DNA of 64,000 bases from Rhizophagus irregularis (lineage: Eukaryota > Glomeromycota > Glomeromycetes > Glomerales > Glomeraceae). This document shows, in pieces, positions 20,553-32,277 of the stretch (position 1 is the stretch's first letter; every line of letters begins with the position of its first letter). A model generated the notes under the pieces. It was given only the letters and a program-made list of their open reading frames with translations, made no database searches and was not told where the DNA came from. The position numbers and the translations under genes were made by a program. The stretch is from positions 2,294,001-2,358,000 of the forward strand of contig NC_089437.1 in assembly GCF_026210795.1 (NCBI RefSeq), written 5' to 3'.

Positions 20553-23017
20553 TTTTTATTATGCTTTTTTTCTGTACAAAGAAGGATAAAATTAATAATA
20601 AACGGCCCGCAGGGCTAGTTTTTTTTTTTTAGAGTACGAGTTTATAAAAGGTAAGTAGAAGAAATATTTATAAACGGTAAGTAAGGTATTATTATTATTA
20701 TATTTTTTTTTTGAAAAAAAAACTCGTAAAAAAAAAAGAATATATTTTTTTTTTTTTTGAAGGGAAGTTGTATGAATTTTTTTTTCTTTTTCTGGGGAAT
20801 TAGATACAAGATATATGAAATAAAGCCGGAAATTTTCAAAAGTTTGATTACACAAGTTTCCGAAGAGGGGATCAACTATAGAAAATGACTAGATAAAGTC
20901 ATGAACCGAACAAAAAAAAAATCTGAAACTCTTGAAAATCCTTATCCTTGATTTTCCATTAGGCGTTTTTATAAATAAATTTTATTGTAATCTATATATG
21001 TTTAAAGATATCACACATTTGAAGTTTAAAAGTATTGTTGGATTAGTTTCAAGTCTGCGGAGTAACCAAAAAATATCAAGGGAAGTAATATTTTGTGTTA
21101 AATTAACTTATACAACGATTATAACACGTGAATTATCTTCTTTATACTTTATTATATGGTACAATATTTTTTTTTTTTAACGCGGATATTTAAAGCAGAC
21201 ATCCGAAAAGTACGAAATGTAGTGAAGCTCGTGGAATTTAAACATTAATTGTGTAACTTTTAGATGAGAAAATTTACGTAGAGGAGAAAAACAAGTTAGA
21301 TTACAAGTAATTAATAAATTACGTAATAATGTATACATTAAAATTTATGATGATTCTTAAATTCTAAAATTTCAAAATAATGAAAATGACGACAAATTAT
21401 TCTTAAAATAGAAATTTTCAAGTACATTGGGAATGGGTAATAAGTTGATCTTTGGAATACTGTAATAATAATAATTAATAGTATCACATTATTTTACAAA
21501 GTAAATTGTCAACAAGGAAAAAGACCCTTTTTGAATAATATTGATGCATGAAATTTAAATTTTGTTACAATTTGAATAATTTGATTTTTTTTTAAATATT
21601 TTAAACATTTAAAGATATTTAAAGATACAACGAAAAAACTTCGGAAAACGAATTAGGATACAATGAATTCTTCCTAATTTCTTTTTTTAAATAATATAAC
21701 AAAGACTTCAAAGTTAACTATTGTTTATTATAGTAACACAATAAAGTTCTTTAAATATGGTTAATAAAGATATAATTGTTAAGATATCATACGATTAATA
21801 CGATTATTAATGATGATGATAGATTAAAAAAAACAAAAAAAAAAATTTTTTTTTGAAATTTTCTTACAAAAAAAATTATGAACGAATAATAATTTTACAA
21901 TACGGAAAAACATTATAAATTTTTGTAACAAACAAATTGAATATCAAAAAAAAAAAATTTCGTTTATCTTCACCAAAATTTTATTTCAAAAAATTATTAA
22001 ATCTAATCAATATTTTCAATATTTTAAAATTTTTAAATTTTAGGATACATGCGATGTAGATGAAACCTATGAATACGATGTTATTCTGAAACTGGTTTTA
22101 TCATTATTATTTCTTTAGTTTCATATTATGTAATATCATTGTTAATGAATTTTATTTGTAATAATAAATATTATATTGTTTTTTTATTGTTTTTTAAAAC
22201 GAAACTTTAAAATCTTTAAACTTTTTAAAGATTATTCTAACTAAATATATATATATATATTTTTTTTCGTCTCAAAAATTAAAAAAGTTCCCGCATCATC
22301 TTGTTTCAATTGCGAGAATTTTTAATCATTTTGACACTTTTAATTTTTGAATTGATTCCATAAAAGTTTTTGTATTTTTTTTTTAGTAATTATTAATGAA
22401 TGTTTCGTTGTTTCTATTGTTTAATTTGAGAAAATGTCGTCCCGAAATTTTTTACTTGTCCTTTTTTACTATTTTGTGTAACAAATATAAGTAAAGCTCC
22501 CACATTTAATTTAAAATCTTTTCCTAACTTAGAAATGTGTCCAATAAAGTAAGTTACACGATAAAAAAAACAATTACCTACCTTTTTTATATAAGTATAA
22601 AAAATTTTTTTGCATTTTTTGCATTTTTTGCTCAATCGTAAAAACTCTAAATTCCGATTTATTATTTCTTATTTTACATATCAAGAATTTAACTTTTTGG
22701 ATTCTTGTTATCCCTACGTGTAAAAAATAAATCTTGTTTCACCTTTTAAGTAATCGATAAAAAGTGTTATAATCATGTGATCTATATGTCAGTTTCCCGT
22801 ACCCCATGCCGATCATAGTTATGATCAGATTGCTATGTGAGAAGGGTCATATATGGATCATTTGCATTAGCATTGTTTCATTGTGATTAAAACTGCGGTA
22901 CCATGTGAATTGATCATGATAACGATTGATTTTTACATATATTATTTATTGAAAAAAAGGTTTTTTTTTCTCCTTTTCTTTCTCAAATTTTTCATTTACT
23001 TTATTTTATCATTTATT
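20553..23017. other. Divergent intergenic region of 2.5 kb
   Basis: This AT-rich region lies between the G-alpha and dynein light-chain start codons. Long A and T homopolymers dominate. A GC-rich stretch GGCCCGCAGGGCTAG occurs at about 20604. Short frames at 20592-20875, 20932-21180 and 22414-22635 are low-complexity and have no recognisable product. The promoters of both genes should lie here; no clear boxes were assigned. Confidence 0.5.
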
Positions 23018-23637
23018 ATGGAAAGAGAAGAAGAAAAGGAGATAGATGATGCGCCAATTAAAAATGAAGAGGTAAAGATTTTTTAAATTTCTTTTTTTTT
23101 ATTATTATTATAAAATTAAATCTTTTATATTTTATTTTTAAGGTTAAAGATCCAAAGAGAACTTTTAATGAAGACCAAGTAAAAGGAATTATTAAAGAAG
23201 TTGTAGAACAAAATATTTTACAAGGTTCTGCTTATCTTCATAGTCGTATATCAAATTGGAATAATTCGATAGTTCATTCAGTTGTTGAAAAATTATCAGC
23301 TTTAAATAAAGCTTTTAAATACATTGGTAAAAACTAAAGCTTCTTTTCTTTTTAAAAGAAGTTTTGATTTGATTGTTTAATTTATTTATTTGTTTATTTA
23401 GTTACCTGTACAATTTTTGAAAAAAATGGTGCAGGAATACATGCTACTACAACTTGTTACTGGGACAATAATCATGATGGTAAAATTAAAAATTTATTTA
23501 TTATTTTTTTTTTTATAAAATAAATAAAATTATTAACTAATGATTTATGGTTTTTTTCTTTAGGAAGTACTACTTACAGACATGATACCAATAGTATGTA
23601 CGTTATTGTTAATGTTTGGGGATTATGTGTAGGATAA
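23018..23637 (+). CDS. Dynein light chain, Tctex-1 (DYNLT) family
   Basis: Exons 23018-23071, 23143-23326, 23402-23479 and 23564-23637 give 129 residues, close to the family's usual 110-115 plus a short acidic leader MEREEEKEIDDAP. The Tctex fold is evident: helix region VVEQNILQ, SRISNWNNSIVHSVVEKL, then strands FKYIVTCTIFEKNGAG, HATTTCYWDNNHDG and MYVIVNVWGLCVG. Proteins of this family form a homodimer at the base of cytoplasmic dynein and link the intermediate chain to cargo. Three introns fall at phases 0, 1 and 1. The gene is convergent with the cysteine-synthase-like gene, with 300 bp between the stops. Confidence 0.95.
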
Positions 23638-23937
23638 ATTTTAGATGAAATATTTGTCATTGTGATAATCACAAAATGAATTCAATAATTTGTACTAGTA
23701 TTGTCATATTTCAAATATTTAAAATTTATAGTGACCTTTAATTATCCCGCAGCGAATATATTAAAAAATTTGTCATAGAATTTTTTTTTTTTATTATTAT
23801 TTATTATGTATTTATAAACTCCTTTTATTTCTGAAATATAAATATTTGTTATTTACAATAAAATTTTTATCATCATTTATAATTTATAAATTATAATATG
23901 ATATTATATAATATGTATATTTTCTAATCATTTTGTC

Positions 23938-25708
23938 TTATTTTATAAAATTTAATCCTTCTTCTTCTTTTGGATAAATATTATTTTGTTTTAAATATTC
24001 ATCGTTCCTTTAATTAATAATAATTTTAAAAAGTTCATAAAAATGTTAAATTATATTGAAATTTTCTTAAAAACTTTTAATAAGTAAACTTACCAAAATT
24101 TTGTCAGATGCTAATAATATTATACATTTTTTTCTTTAATAAATTATATAACAAAAAAAAAAATTGAAATAAAATACGATAAAAAATATTTACCCTCTGT
24201 CCAGAATCACATAATATAGTCACAATACGATGTCCAGGTCCTAATTTTCTAGCAACTCTCACACATCCAACACAATTGATAGCTGATGAACTACCAATGA
24301 ATAATCCTACAGTATAAACAATTCCCTTTTTATTATTATATAACAAACATCCTAACCCATCCTAACCCATCCTAACCAAAATAACCCTAATATTACCTAC
24401 CTTCTTCTTTAGCTAAGTATCTTGCCATAGCTATAGCTTCTTCATCTGTAACACGAATCGCGTCATCAATCATTCCAGTTGACATGTTAAAATTTTCTGT
24501 CATACGATTTATACCAACACCTTCTACAATTGTATCGACTTGATGTCTCGTTCTGGTTCCTTCAGCTTCATAAGGCGAATACATTACATTATGTTTCACT
24601 TTATTATATAATCCTGAACCAGGAGGATCAACAAGAATCACTTTTAGACTAGGTATAAGTGGTTTAAGAAAACGAGAAATTCCTGCAATTGTTCCTCCAG
24701 TACCTATAAAAATAACAAATTTAAAATAAAGACTCATTTAACGGAATAAATATAAAACTCAAAATGTTTCTTACCAGCTCCAGTCACTAAGGCATCAATT
24801 TTTCCATTTGTTTGTCTGTATATTTCCGGACCTGTTCCTTGATAATGTGCTAAATAATTAGCTAAATTTTCAAATTGATCAGTAAAAAATCCAGTAGCTT
24901 CATTATTTTCAATTGAATTTTCTCTCTCGTAATTATCATCTCCACCTATAAGCTTTTTCTTATTATTTTCTTTATTTTTTCCAAAATCCTCAGCTCTACG
25001 TTTAGCTAAATTAACAAATTGATTTTTATCTACAATACTTGCAGGTTTAACTTTTTCTACTGTGGCTCCTAATTTTTCTAATAATTGATATTTCTCTTTT
25101 GCTTGATCATCTGGCATAATAATCCATGCATTATATCCTTTTGCTTTTGCAATCATTGCAATTGATATTCCTGTCGATCCTGAAGTTCCTTCAAATATAG
25201 TACATCCTATATTTGGTTGTATAAGTTTTTTATTTTCTGCCTCATTTATCATATATAAAGCAGCTCGATCTTTTGGACTACCACCTGGATTAAGAAACTT
25301 GTCAAATTGTGAAATTTATATATTATAATCTTGATTCTTAAACAATTCAATTAAATTACTTACTTCAGCTTTACCCTAAAGTAATATAATATGGATTAAT
25401 TATAAATCATCATTAAAAATTAATTAATATGAGAATTCGAATTAAAAAAAAATATTTACCAAAATTTCACATCCAGTAGCATCACTTAAACTTTTAATTC
25501 TCATTAATGGAGTATTTCCTATTAATCCTTCTATACCGTCAGCAATATCTTCACTTCTGATATCACTAGGTTGTTTAAGTGATCGCGTGGTTTTATCATC
25601 TTGATTCTTTCTTTTCCACCAATTTACAAACGAATTAGTAGATAGCGTAAGTATTACCCCAAATAATAAACCGTAAATAAGGTGTTGAGAAGTATTATTT
25701 GTTATCAT
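23938..25708 (-). CDS. Membrane-anchored cysteine synthase-like PLP enzyme (fungal Cys12 / cysteine synthase 2 type)
   Basis: Seven exons on the minus strand, 25460-25708, 25364-25375, 24775-25297, 24401-24703, 24194-24306, 24094-24110 and 23938-24007, give 428 residues. Two are microexons of 12 and 17 nt, needed to restore GKAEFLNPGG and HLTKFWNDEY. An N-terminal hydrophobic segment (about 9-28) suggests an anchor, as in fungal enzymes placed at the mitochondrial outer membrane. PLP fold-type II motifs follow: GLIGNTPL, NPGGSPKDR with the likely PLP lysine, EGTSGSTGISIA, GTGGTIAGI for phosphate binding, and GSSSAINCVG. An insert of about 40 polar residues (KNKENNKKK region) interrupts the middle. 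The reaction is probably O-acetylserine (thiol)-lyase-like, but the physiological role of the anchored class is uncertain. It is divergent from the helicase gene. Confidence 0.93.
24351..24390. repeat. Telomere-like CCTAACCCAT repeat inside an intron
   Basis: Two exact copies of CCTAACCCAT, one CCTAACCAAA and an AACCCTAA stretch occur in tandem within the intron 24307-24400 of the cysteine-synthase-like gene. They resemble the complement of TTAGGG repeats with a changed period. Confidence 0.6.
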
Positions 25709-26084
25709 TTCTAAGAAAAAAATTTAACCCGCAGATGACATTGATGAATAGTCGAATTTAAGATTTTTTTTCGCAGGGTGTGAAACATAAATGTACGTGT
25801 GAAAAACTTTAGTCCTTTCAGTCCTTTCCTAATATGGTGTGTATATTTGTCGATATTATTTGTCTCACACCCCCATAATACATGAAAGGTGTAATACCAG
25901 TGTAATACCACACGCCGTATTACTGCGTCTCACGACGGTGATAACCGGAGTTTTGCACTATTTTTGTTAGAAAATCTCCATTTTACACGAAATATATAAA
26001 AAAAAAAGTTATTAAAGGCGTGTCCTAAAAAATTTAATCAAACATAATTTTTCTTGTTATCTACTCTTTTTTAACGTATAAAAA
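25709..26084. promoter_or_regulatory. Divergent promoter region, 376 bp
   Basis: This short spacer separates the start codons of the cysteine-synthase-like gene (minus) and the DBP5-like helicase (plus), so it should carry both promoters. It is somewhat less AT-rich than most intergenic DNA here (CACACGCCGTATTACTGCG near 25910). A TATAAAAA lies immediately before the helicase ATG, too close to be an ordinary TATA box. No factor site is assigned. Confidence 0.55.
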
Positions 26085-28170
26085 ATGGAAAAGAATGGAG
26101 GTAAGATATTATATTAAATTTTATAAACTGTTTTAAGAACAATTTAGAAAAAATTTTTCTGACTTTAATCTGTAAAGTCAAAATTTTTTCTTTTTTTTGA
26201 GCTTGCGTGTCTCGACTCATTTAATTTGATTTCTAAATTAAAAACTAGTAACACCAAGTGGATTAACAGTTTATCTTACGTGATGTTTATTTATTGTCCG
26301 TGATTAACCTTTCTACTTCGTTATAACAGATATTGATGTTAGTAGTCTTACAGATCAAATAGAAACTTTAGGAACCCAAGAACGTATGTATAATTTTATC
26401 ATGGTTTATTGAAATGATTGTAAATATATCTTCGATCCTTTAACTTATTACTATTCTATTAATTTAGCAAAGCATAATTCATTACAAGAATCATCCCATG
26501 ATGTTATTATTCAAGCAGTTGATGATGATCCTATACTTTCTATAACAACTTTCGAAGAATTAAAAGTGTAAGTAATATATACATACCTTTTATATGAATG
26601 ATTTTATTATTCATAACGAAAAATGATTTGATTAATTTTTATGAAACTATTTAGACATGAAAATCTATTGAAGGGTATCTATGAAATGGGTTTTACGCGA
26701 CCATCAAAAATTCAAGCAAAAGCTTTACCATTGCTTCTTAAGACTCCGTAAGTTATCCTTTTTTTCGAAAATAAAAATAATTTTTTATGAAACGCCATTT
26801 TATTTAAATTAAATATTTATTATTATTATAGTCCACAAAACATGATTGGGCAATCTCAGTCCGGTACCGGTAAAACTGCAGCATTCGTACTGACAATGTT
26901 AAGTCGAATAGATTTTAATTTGCAATCACCACAGGTATAAAAAAAAAATGGAATCAATTTCTCAAAAATATCAATAGATTAATTTGATCTAAAAAAAAAA
27001 ATCGGCGATCATTTTATTTTAGGCACTTTGTCTAGCACCATCGAGAGAATTAGCTCGTCAAATAATGGTGGAAGTCAGAAAAATGGGAAAACATACACCA
27101 GTAGTAACTGCAGAGGCTATTAGAGAATCTGATATTAAAAGTACAGTTGGAAAAACTAGAAATGAAGAATTTGCTAGCGCCCAATTGATTGTCGGTACAC
27201 CTGGTACCGTTTATGATTTACTCAAGAGACGTATTATCAATAAAACCCATATGAAGATCTTTGTATTAGATGAAGCTGACAATATGTTAGATCAACAAGG
27301 TTTAGGCGATCAAAGTATAAGGATAAAAAAGTAAGATTTTTAATTATTGATAATGTTAAATATCGAAATTATTTATTTCATTTTATTCTAACAAATTATT
27401 CTATTAGTATGATGCCCAAAGATTGTCAAATCGTACTCTTCTCAGCTACTTATTCAACTCAAGTCCGAACTTTTGCCGGAAGATTTGCACCAAATGCAAA
27501 TCAATTCTCCTTAAAAGTCGAAGAATTATCGGTAAAAACGATTAATCAATTTTACATGGATTGCAAAGATGAAAATCACAAATTTGAAGTTTTGGATGAT
27601 TTGTATACCTTGCTTACAATTGGACAAAGTATCATTTTCGTGCAGGTATGTCTTCAAATGGTTAATTAATTTGCATAATTGAATAAATCAAAATGTCATT
27701 AATAATAATTTTTTAATATCAAAAAGAAACGTGACACTGCGGATACGATTGCAAGACGTATGACTGAGAAAGGACATAAAGTTATTAATCTTCACGGTGG
27801 TCTTTCAACGACTGAACGTGATGAAGTAATGGATGGTTTTCGTAGGGGGGATGCTAAAGTGTTAATTACCACCAATGTATTGGCACGTGGTATTGACGTT
27901 TTACAAGTAAATCTAGTAATCAATTACGACTTACCATTAGATAATTCTAGTAGGCGCCCTGATTATGAAACCTATCTTCATCGAATTGGACGTACTGGAC
28001 GATTTGGTCGTACAGGAGTATCTATCAATTTTGTTCACGATGCAAATAGTTGGGAAATTGTGAAAGCTATTGAAAATCATTTCAATAGAGAAATTGTTAA
28101 AGTACCAACGGATAATTGGGATACTATTGAGTCAATTCTTAAGAAAGAAATTAGTAAATTAAATTCATAA
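26085..28170 (+). CDS. DBP5: DEAD-box ATP-dependent RNA helicase, DBP5/DDX19 type
   Basis: Eight exons, 26085-26100, 26330-26383, 26468-26567, 26655-26747, 26832-26934, 27023-27330, 27408-27645 and 27727-28170, give 451 residues, a little short of yeast and human orthologues near 480. All core motifs are present: Q motif GFTRPSKIQ, motif I SQSGTGKT (96-103), [16 protein letters not shown] (205-208), SAT (237-239), [16 protein letters not shown] and HRIGRTGR (389-396). The [15 protein letters not shown] and NWDTIE stretches and the short acidic N-terminus point to DBP5 rather than eIF4A. DBP5 remodels mRNPs at the cytoplasmic face of the nuclear pore with Gle1 and inositol hexaphosphate. The first exon encodes only five full codons. 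Confidence 0.95.
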
Positions 28171-28877
28171 TGAATTACTTATAATAATTTTTTTGACAAT
28201 TTTTTTTTTTACGAATAATTAATATATTATTATTAGATAGTAAACTTATCATTTTATTTCATTTATTATAAAATCATATAAAAAGCAAATTTAGTAAATT
28301 TAGTAATATTATTATTTATTAAAAATTTTTATATTACATAATTACGGCGAAAAGAAAAAAGAATAATTAAAATGTTGATTCGCTAAATAAATTTAATTCA
28401 CGATTCATGAGAAAATTATTTTTTAAAAAATAAAGCTATTTGAAGCGTTGGGATAAAATAAAGTATGTTAATTACTAATAATTTGCGCCGATCGCCGATC
28501 ATACGAGAATATTAAATTATATAAAAATTTATTACGTAAATATTATAAGAACATATTAATTAATATTGAATGATCATTTTATCGAAGAAGTGAACCATCA
28601 TAATTTGCATTTATTCATTTACTATAGAACAGGAAAAAAATTGATTTTTCGATGCAAGTTTATGATGACGAGAAAATGATGTTTTAATTTCATAATTATG
28701 ACCAAACTAAATTATTAGTTCATAATGCCATAATTATTTATCGTAAATCATCATTGGTACTAACCACAAAAATGTTTACAGTATTATTAACGATAAAATT
28801 GTAAAAGGTTATAAAAGAAGGAAAATATTATGAAAAAAAAATAATAACTTATAACCACTTTTTAACCAAAAAAAAAA
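28171..28877. promoter_or_regulatory. Intergenic region with a TATA box for the LEA-like gene
   Basis: This AT-rich spacer lies downstream of the helicase and upstream of the LEA-like gene. TATAAAA at 28810-28816 sits 62-68 bp before the ATG at 28878, a plausible TATA box. No gene or repeat is seen in the rest. Confidence 0.45.
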
Positions 28878-29552
28878 ATGATTCAATCTCGTGTGTTGTT
28901 TAATAGACTCTCGGCGCAGTCAATTTCACCTCAATTTTACGTTAATCGTAAAATAAATATAATCAATTCTTCATTTCTTTCTAAAAGATCGTTAAGAACA
29001 ACACGTTATCTTAATTTACAATCTAATTATGAATCTACTAAAGAAAAAGGTAAAGAAACCTTAGGTACGACGCAAGAGAAAACTAAACAAAATGCCAATG
29101 AAACATATAACACTGCTAAAGATACATTACAAGATGTAGCTAAAAATTCTCGAAAAGAAGGACAAGAAGCTATCCAGAGTATCAAGAGTAGCGCGCAGAG
29201 TACAAAAGAGGAAGGACGAGAAACCATGCAGAGTGCGAAAGAGAAAGGACAAGAAACCATGCAGGATACAAAAGAGAAAGGGCAAGAGACTTTAAAAAGT
29301 ACTCAAAATATTTTGAAAAGCGGTATAGAAAAAGCAGGTGAAGCTATGAAAAGCTCTCAAGAGAAGGGGAAAGAATTAAAAGAATCTGGTCAAGAAATTT
29401 TAGGTATATTAAAAGAACAAGGTCAAGATGTATTGAAGAAAGCTCAAGATTCCTTAAAGAAAGCACAAGCTAGTGGAAACGAAACTATTAAAAATTTACA
29501 AGGGAAAGGACAAGATACTAAGAAAAATGAAGGAGATTCTCCTAGAATTTAG
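28878..29552 (+). CDS. LEA-like (group 3) protein with probable mitochondrial presequence
   Basis: An intron-less frame of 224 residues. Residues 1-45 are rich in Arg, Ser and aliphatic residues and lack acidic residues (MIQSRVLFNRLSAQS, SKRSLRTTRYL), as expected of a mitochondrial targeting presequence. From about 50 onward the protein is made almost wholly of 11-residue-type repeats such as KEKGQETMQ and KEEGRETMQ, very rich in Lys, Glu, Gln, Thr and Ser and almost free of aromatic residues and Cys. This is typical of group 3 late-embryogenesis-abundant proteins, which are disordered in water and fold into amphipathic helices on drying. A role in desiccation or cold tolerance of spores is inferred. 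The opposite-strand frame at 29027-29260 is a shadow. Confidence 0.85.
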   Translation: MIQSRVLFNRLSAQSISPQFYVNRKINIINSSFLSKRSLRTTRYLNLQSNYESTKEKGKETLGTTQEKTKQNANETYNTAKDTLQDVAKNSRKEGQEAIQSIKSSAQSTKEEGRETMQSAKEKGQETMQDTKEKGQETLKSTQNILKSGIEKAGEAMKSSQEKGKELKESGQEILGILKEQGQDVLKKAQDSLKKAQASGNETIKNLQGKGQDTKKNEGDSPRI

Positions 29553-30411
29553 TTTTCACATTAGTTATTCGGCGTACTTTTAATTATAGTTGATAAAACA
29601 TTTTAACTATCTAGAAATATAAATTTTTTTATAAGAAATAAATTTTAATTAATTAACTATAATGACTTGAGCTTGTATATTTAATGTTTTGTTTAAAATA
29701 ATGTTATCCGATAAAATAAGTCATGAAGATTATATTATATATATTATATATTTTTGACCAAACTGCATAAAAGAATAGAAATACTAATTAAACTAGCGAG
29801 TGAACTTAAAAAGGCACTTGTTTACGATATCAAGTATTAGATATTTATATTTGAATATGCCTCGATTTGGCGACGTCAATTAATTTCATTTCAATATTAA
29901 TTATGCACGTATCTCCCAACGTTTTTTTAAAAATCTTTTCTTTATTCAAAATACCATTAGTTACATTACTTGTTCCAATATTAATGATATTACCTCTCAT
30001 TACAATTTTACGAAGATTTTACTATCCCTCAATGTTTATACCAAAAATTAAAAACTGATCTTACTTTTTTTCAGAGAGCTTTATTAAGAAATTAAATTTT
30101 ACGCGTGCATAAAATATTTCTATATTAGCATCCTATCCATTCAGCAGACGGTATCCAGAGAGCAAACTCATTTTTTTATAAAAATTTAAAATCATATATA
30201 TTTTAAATAGCTTAGATTCTGAATTTTATATTAGTATTATATATTTAATGAAGTTCGTTATTAATTTAATTATTCATAAATTTTTAATTTTTGTAAATTT
30301 TCTCTAGATTTATTTGTTTATTTTTGGGAAGAGGAAATCATATTTTATTATTTAATTTTCGGTATAAAGATAATGATGGTATAAAGTTTTACTATCCATA
30401 CTGTATAGTTA
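29553..30411. other. AT-rich intergenic DNA after the LEA-like gene
   Basis: No gene is supported. A hydrophobic frame of about 51 codons from the ATG at 29904 is the only notable open stretch, and nothing else supports it. Confidence 0.4.
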
Positions 30412-30535
30412 TTAGGGTTAGGGTTAGGGTTAGGCAAATTAGGTTTAGTATTAGGATTAGAATTAGTGTTAGGATTAGTGTGGATTAGGTTAGTATTAGA
30501 AGATTAGGTTAGAAATTCGGGTTAGGATTTGGATT
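30412..30535. repeat. Interstitial telomere-like tract
   Basis: Three exact TTAGGG units followed by TTAGGC are continued by degenerate TTAGGNTTAGNNTTAGG-type repeats (TTAGGATTAG, ATTAGGTTAG) for about 100 bp. TTAGGG is the telomere repeat of many fungi. The tract is internal, not a chromosome end, because unrelated sequence continues on both sides. Confidence 0.8.
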
Positions 30536-30992
30536 AAAAATTAAACTTTAAATATTAAGATTTAAACTAACTATACCTGATACAGTAAATAAAAATTATA
30601 CTACATAAAATAAAAGCTATACTATGCATACAACATAATATGCTATTAATATAACTATTTTCAATTTTATACCTTTCTAAAATAAATTGAAAAATAGCTT
30701 ACAATGTTTGCATTACCATTTTTAATATGTTACTTTTAAAATTTCATTAAAACTTGAGATTTGGACTTTAAAGTAAATAAGAAAAACTTATTATTGAAAG
30801 ATAAATTTTTATTATACTACCTTAAACATTATAAAAATATATTTATTATAATAATAAACTTATCAATAGTTTAAACTAAGGATGCTTGCCAAAACTATTT
30901 TTTCAAAATTTTAGTTTAGTCAAAATTCAATCTGAAATTATTTTTTATAATAAACTTAATTGCCCTAAACTGTTTTTATGCTTTTCTGAAAC

Positions 30993-31128
30993 TACTGTTT
31001 ATCAGTATAAAATATACGGTTGCAATATAAAATATAAACAAATATACTGTTTATTAGTATAAAACATACGTTTTTTCTACTGTTTACAAGTATAAACATA
31101 CGGGTAAAACTGGAAAATATACTGTACG
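30993..31128. repeat. Reverse-complement fragment of the CCCTATAAAA element's subterminal block
   Basis: This stretch, containing ACTGTTTATCAGTATAAAAT and GTATAAACATACGGGTAAAA, reads as the reverse complement of sequence near 3330-3500 in the 5.6-kb element. No full ends are seen, so it is a truncated or diverged copy. Confidence 0.7.
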
Positions 31129-31129
31129 C

Positions 31130-32225
31130 AAAAAAAGAAAAAAAAACAAAACCAAGATTCATATATACTTACGAATCTTGGTTCTTTTCTGTTCTTCAGA
31201 ACTAGAAAGTCCGCCAAAACCTAAAAAAAAGTAAAAAATGGTTATTAGTATAAACCGTTATAATATTTTTCTAAAAAATAAAAAAATAAACTAAGATTCG
31301 TACTTATCTTACAAATCTTGGTTTTCCATTCTTTAGAACTCAGAATCCTGCCCGCTGATCTAAAATAAGAAAGAAAATGAAATGTTAATGATGTTTCCAA
31401 CGTTTTTAACATTTCATTAAAAAAAAATAAAAAAAAAAGTTCTTTACAAAACATTTTTCAACGTTTCATTAAAAAATAAAAAATAAAAAAATTGGAATGT
31501 TAGCCAACGTTCTGATTAAATAAAATGAAAAAAAAGTTATTTACAAAACATTTTTCAACGTTAAAAAATAAAAAAAAAATAATCAGAATGTTAGCCAATG
31601 TTTTAATTAAAAAAAATGAAAAAAATTAATATTCTAAAATGTTAAAAAATGTTTCGTTTAAAAAAGAAAAAATAAAAAAATTGGAACATTAACCAACATT
31701 CCGATTAAAGAAATTAAATAAAAAAAAGAATTTTTCAGAACGTTAAAGAACGTTCTGATTTAAAAAATTAAATAAAAAAATTAATCAGAATAATGTTAGC
31801 CAACGTTCTGATTAAAAGAATTTAAAAAAAAAATATTTTTTCAGAACATTTTTCAACGTTCCGATTAAAAATGAAGTAAAAAAATTAATCAGAATATTAA
31901 CCAACGTTCTGATTAAAAAATTTTAAAAAACATTATTATTTCAGAATGTTTTTCAACGTTCTGATTAAAAATAAAATAAAAAAATTCAATTAAAAGAATT
32001 TTAAAAGAAACGTTAACGTTAAAAAATGAAAAAATAGTTTCACAATATTTCATTGCGAAACTTACCAAAAGTTTGCCAGCTTTTTTCTGTAAAAGGCTTA
32101 TATCTCCAGAATTACCTTATATTACAGAATTTATCAAATTCTTTACATTTTCCGTAAATAGATCTGTGAAAAGCTCATTTTTACAGAGATTTACAGAGAT
32201 AACAGATAAAACTTTTTATTTATAG
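31130..32225. repeat. Short-period inverted repeats (CAAGATTC and AACGTTCTGATT motifs)
   Basis: From 31155 to 31330 the motif AAGATTC...GAATCTTGG repeats. From about 31390 to 32020 irregular tandem units contain CAGAATGTTAGCCAACGTTC and GTTTTTCAACGTTCTGATTA separated by A-rich tracts. The last 165 bp (about 32070-32225: TTTTCTGTAAAAGGCT ... TTTATAGG) resembles the inside of the 56609-56797 element. No gene is seen. Confidence 0.65.
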
Positions 32226-32277
32226 GAAAGAAAAAGAAATGAAACGAAAGGGAAAGGGAGAATAAAAGAAAGGGAAG

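Noticed and set aside
20592-21180. Several short frames upstream of the G-alpha gene
   Set aside because: They are Lys/Phe/Ile/Asn-rich translations of A/T homopolymers with no domain or splice-supported extension.
29867-30058. 63-codon hydrophobic frame
   Set aside because: It opens at a TTG; the nearest ATG (29904) leaves 51 codons. Hydrophobic stretches arise easily in AT-rich DNA and nothing else supports a gene.
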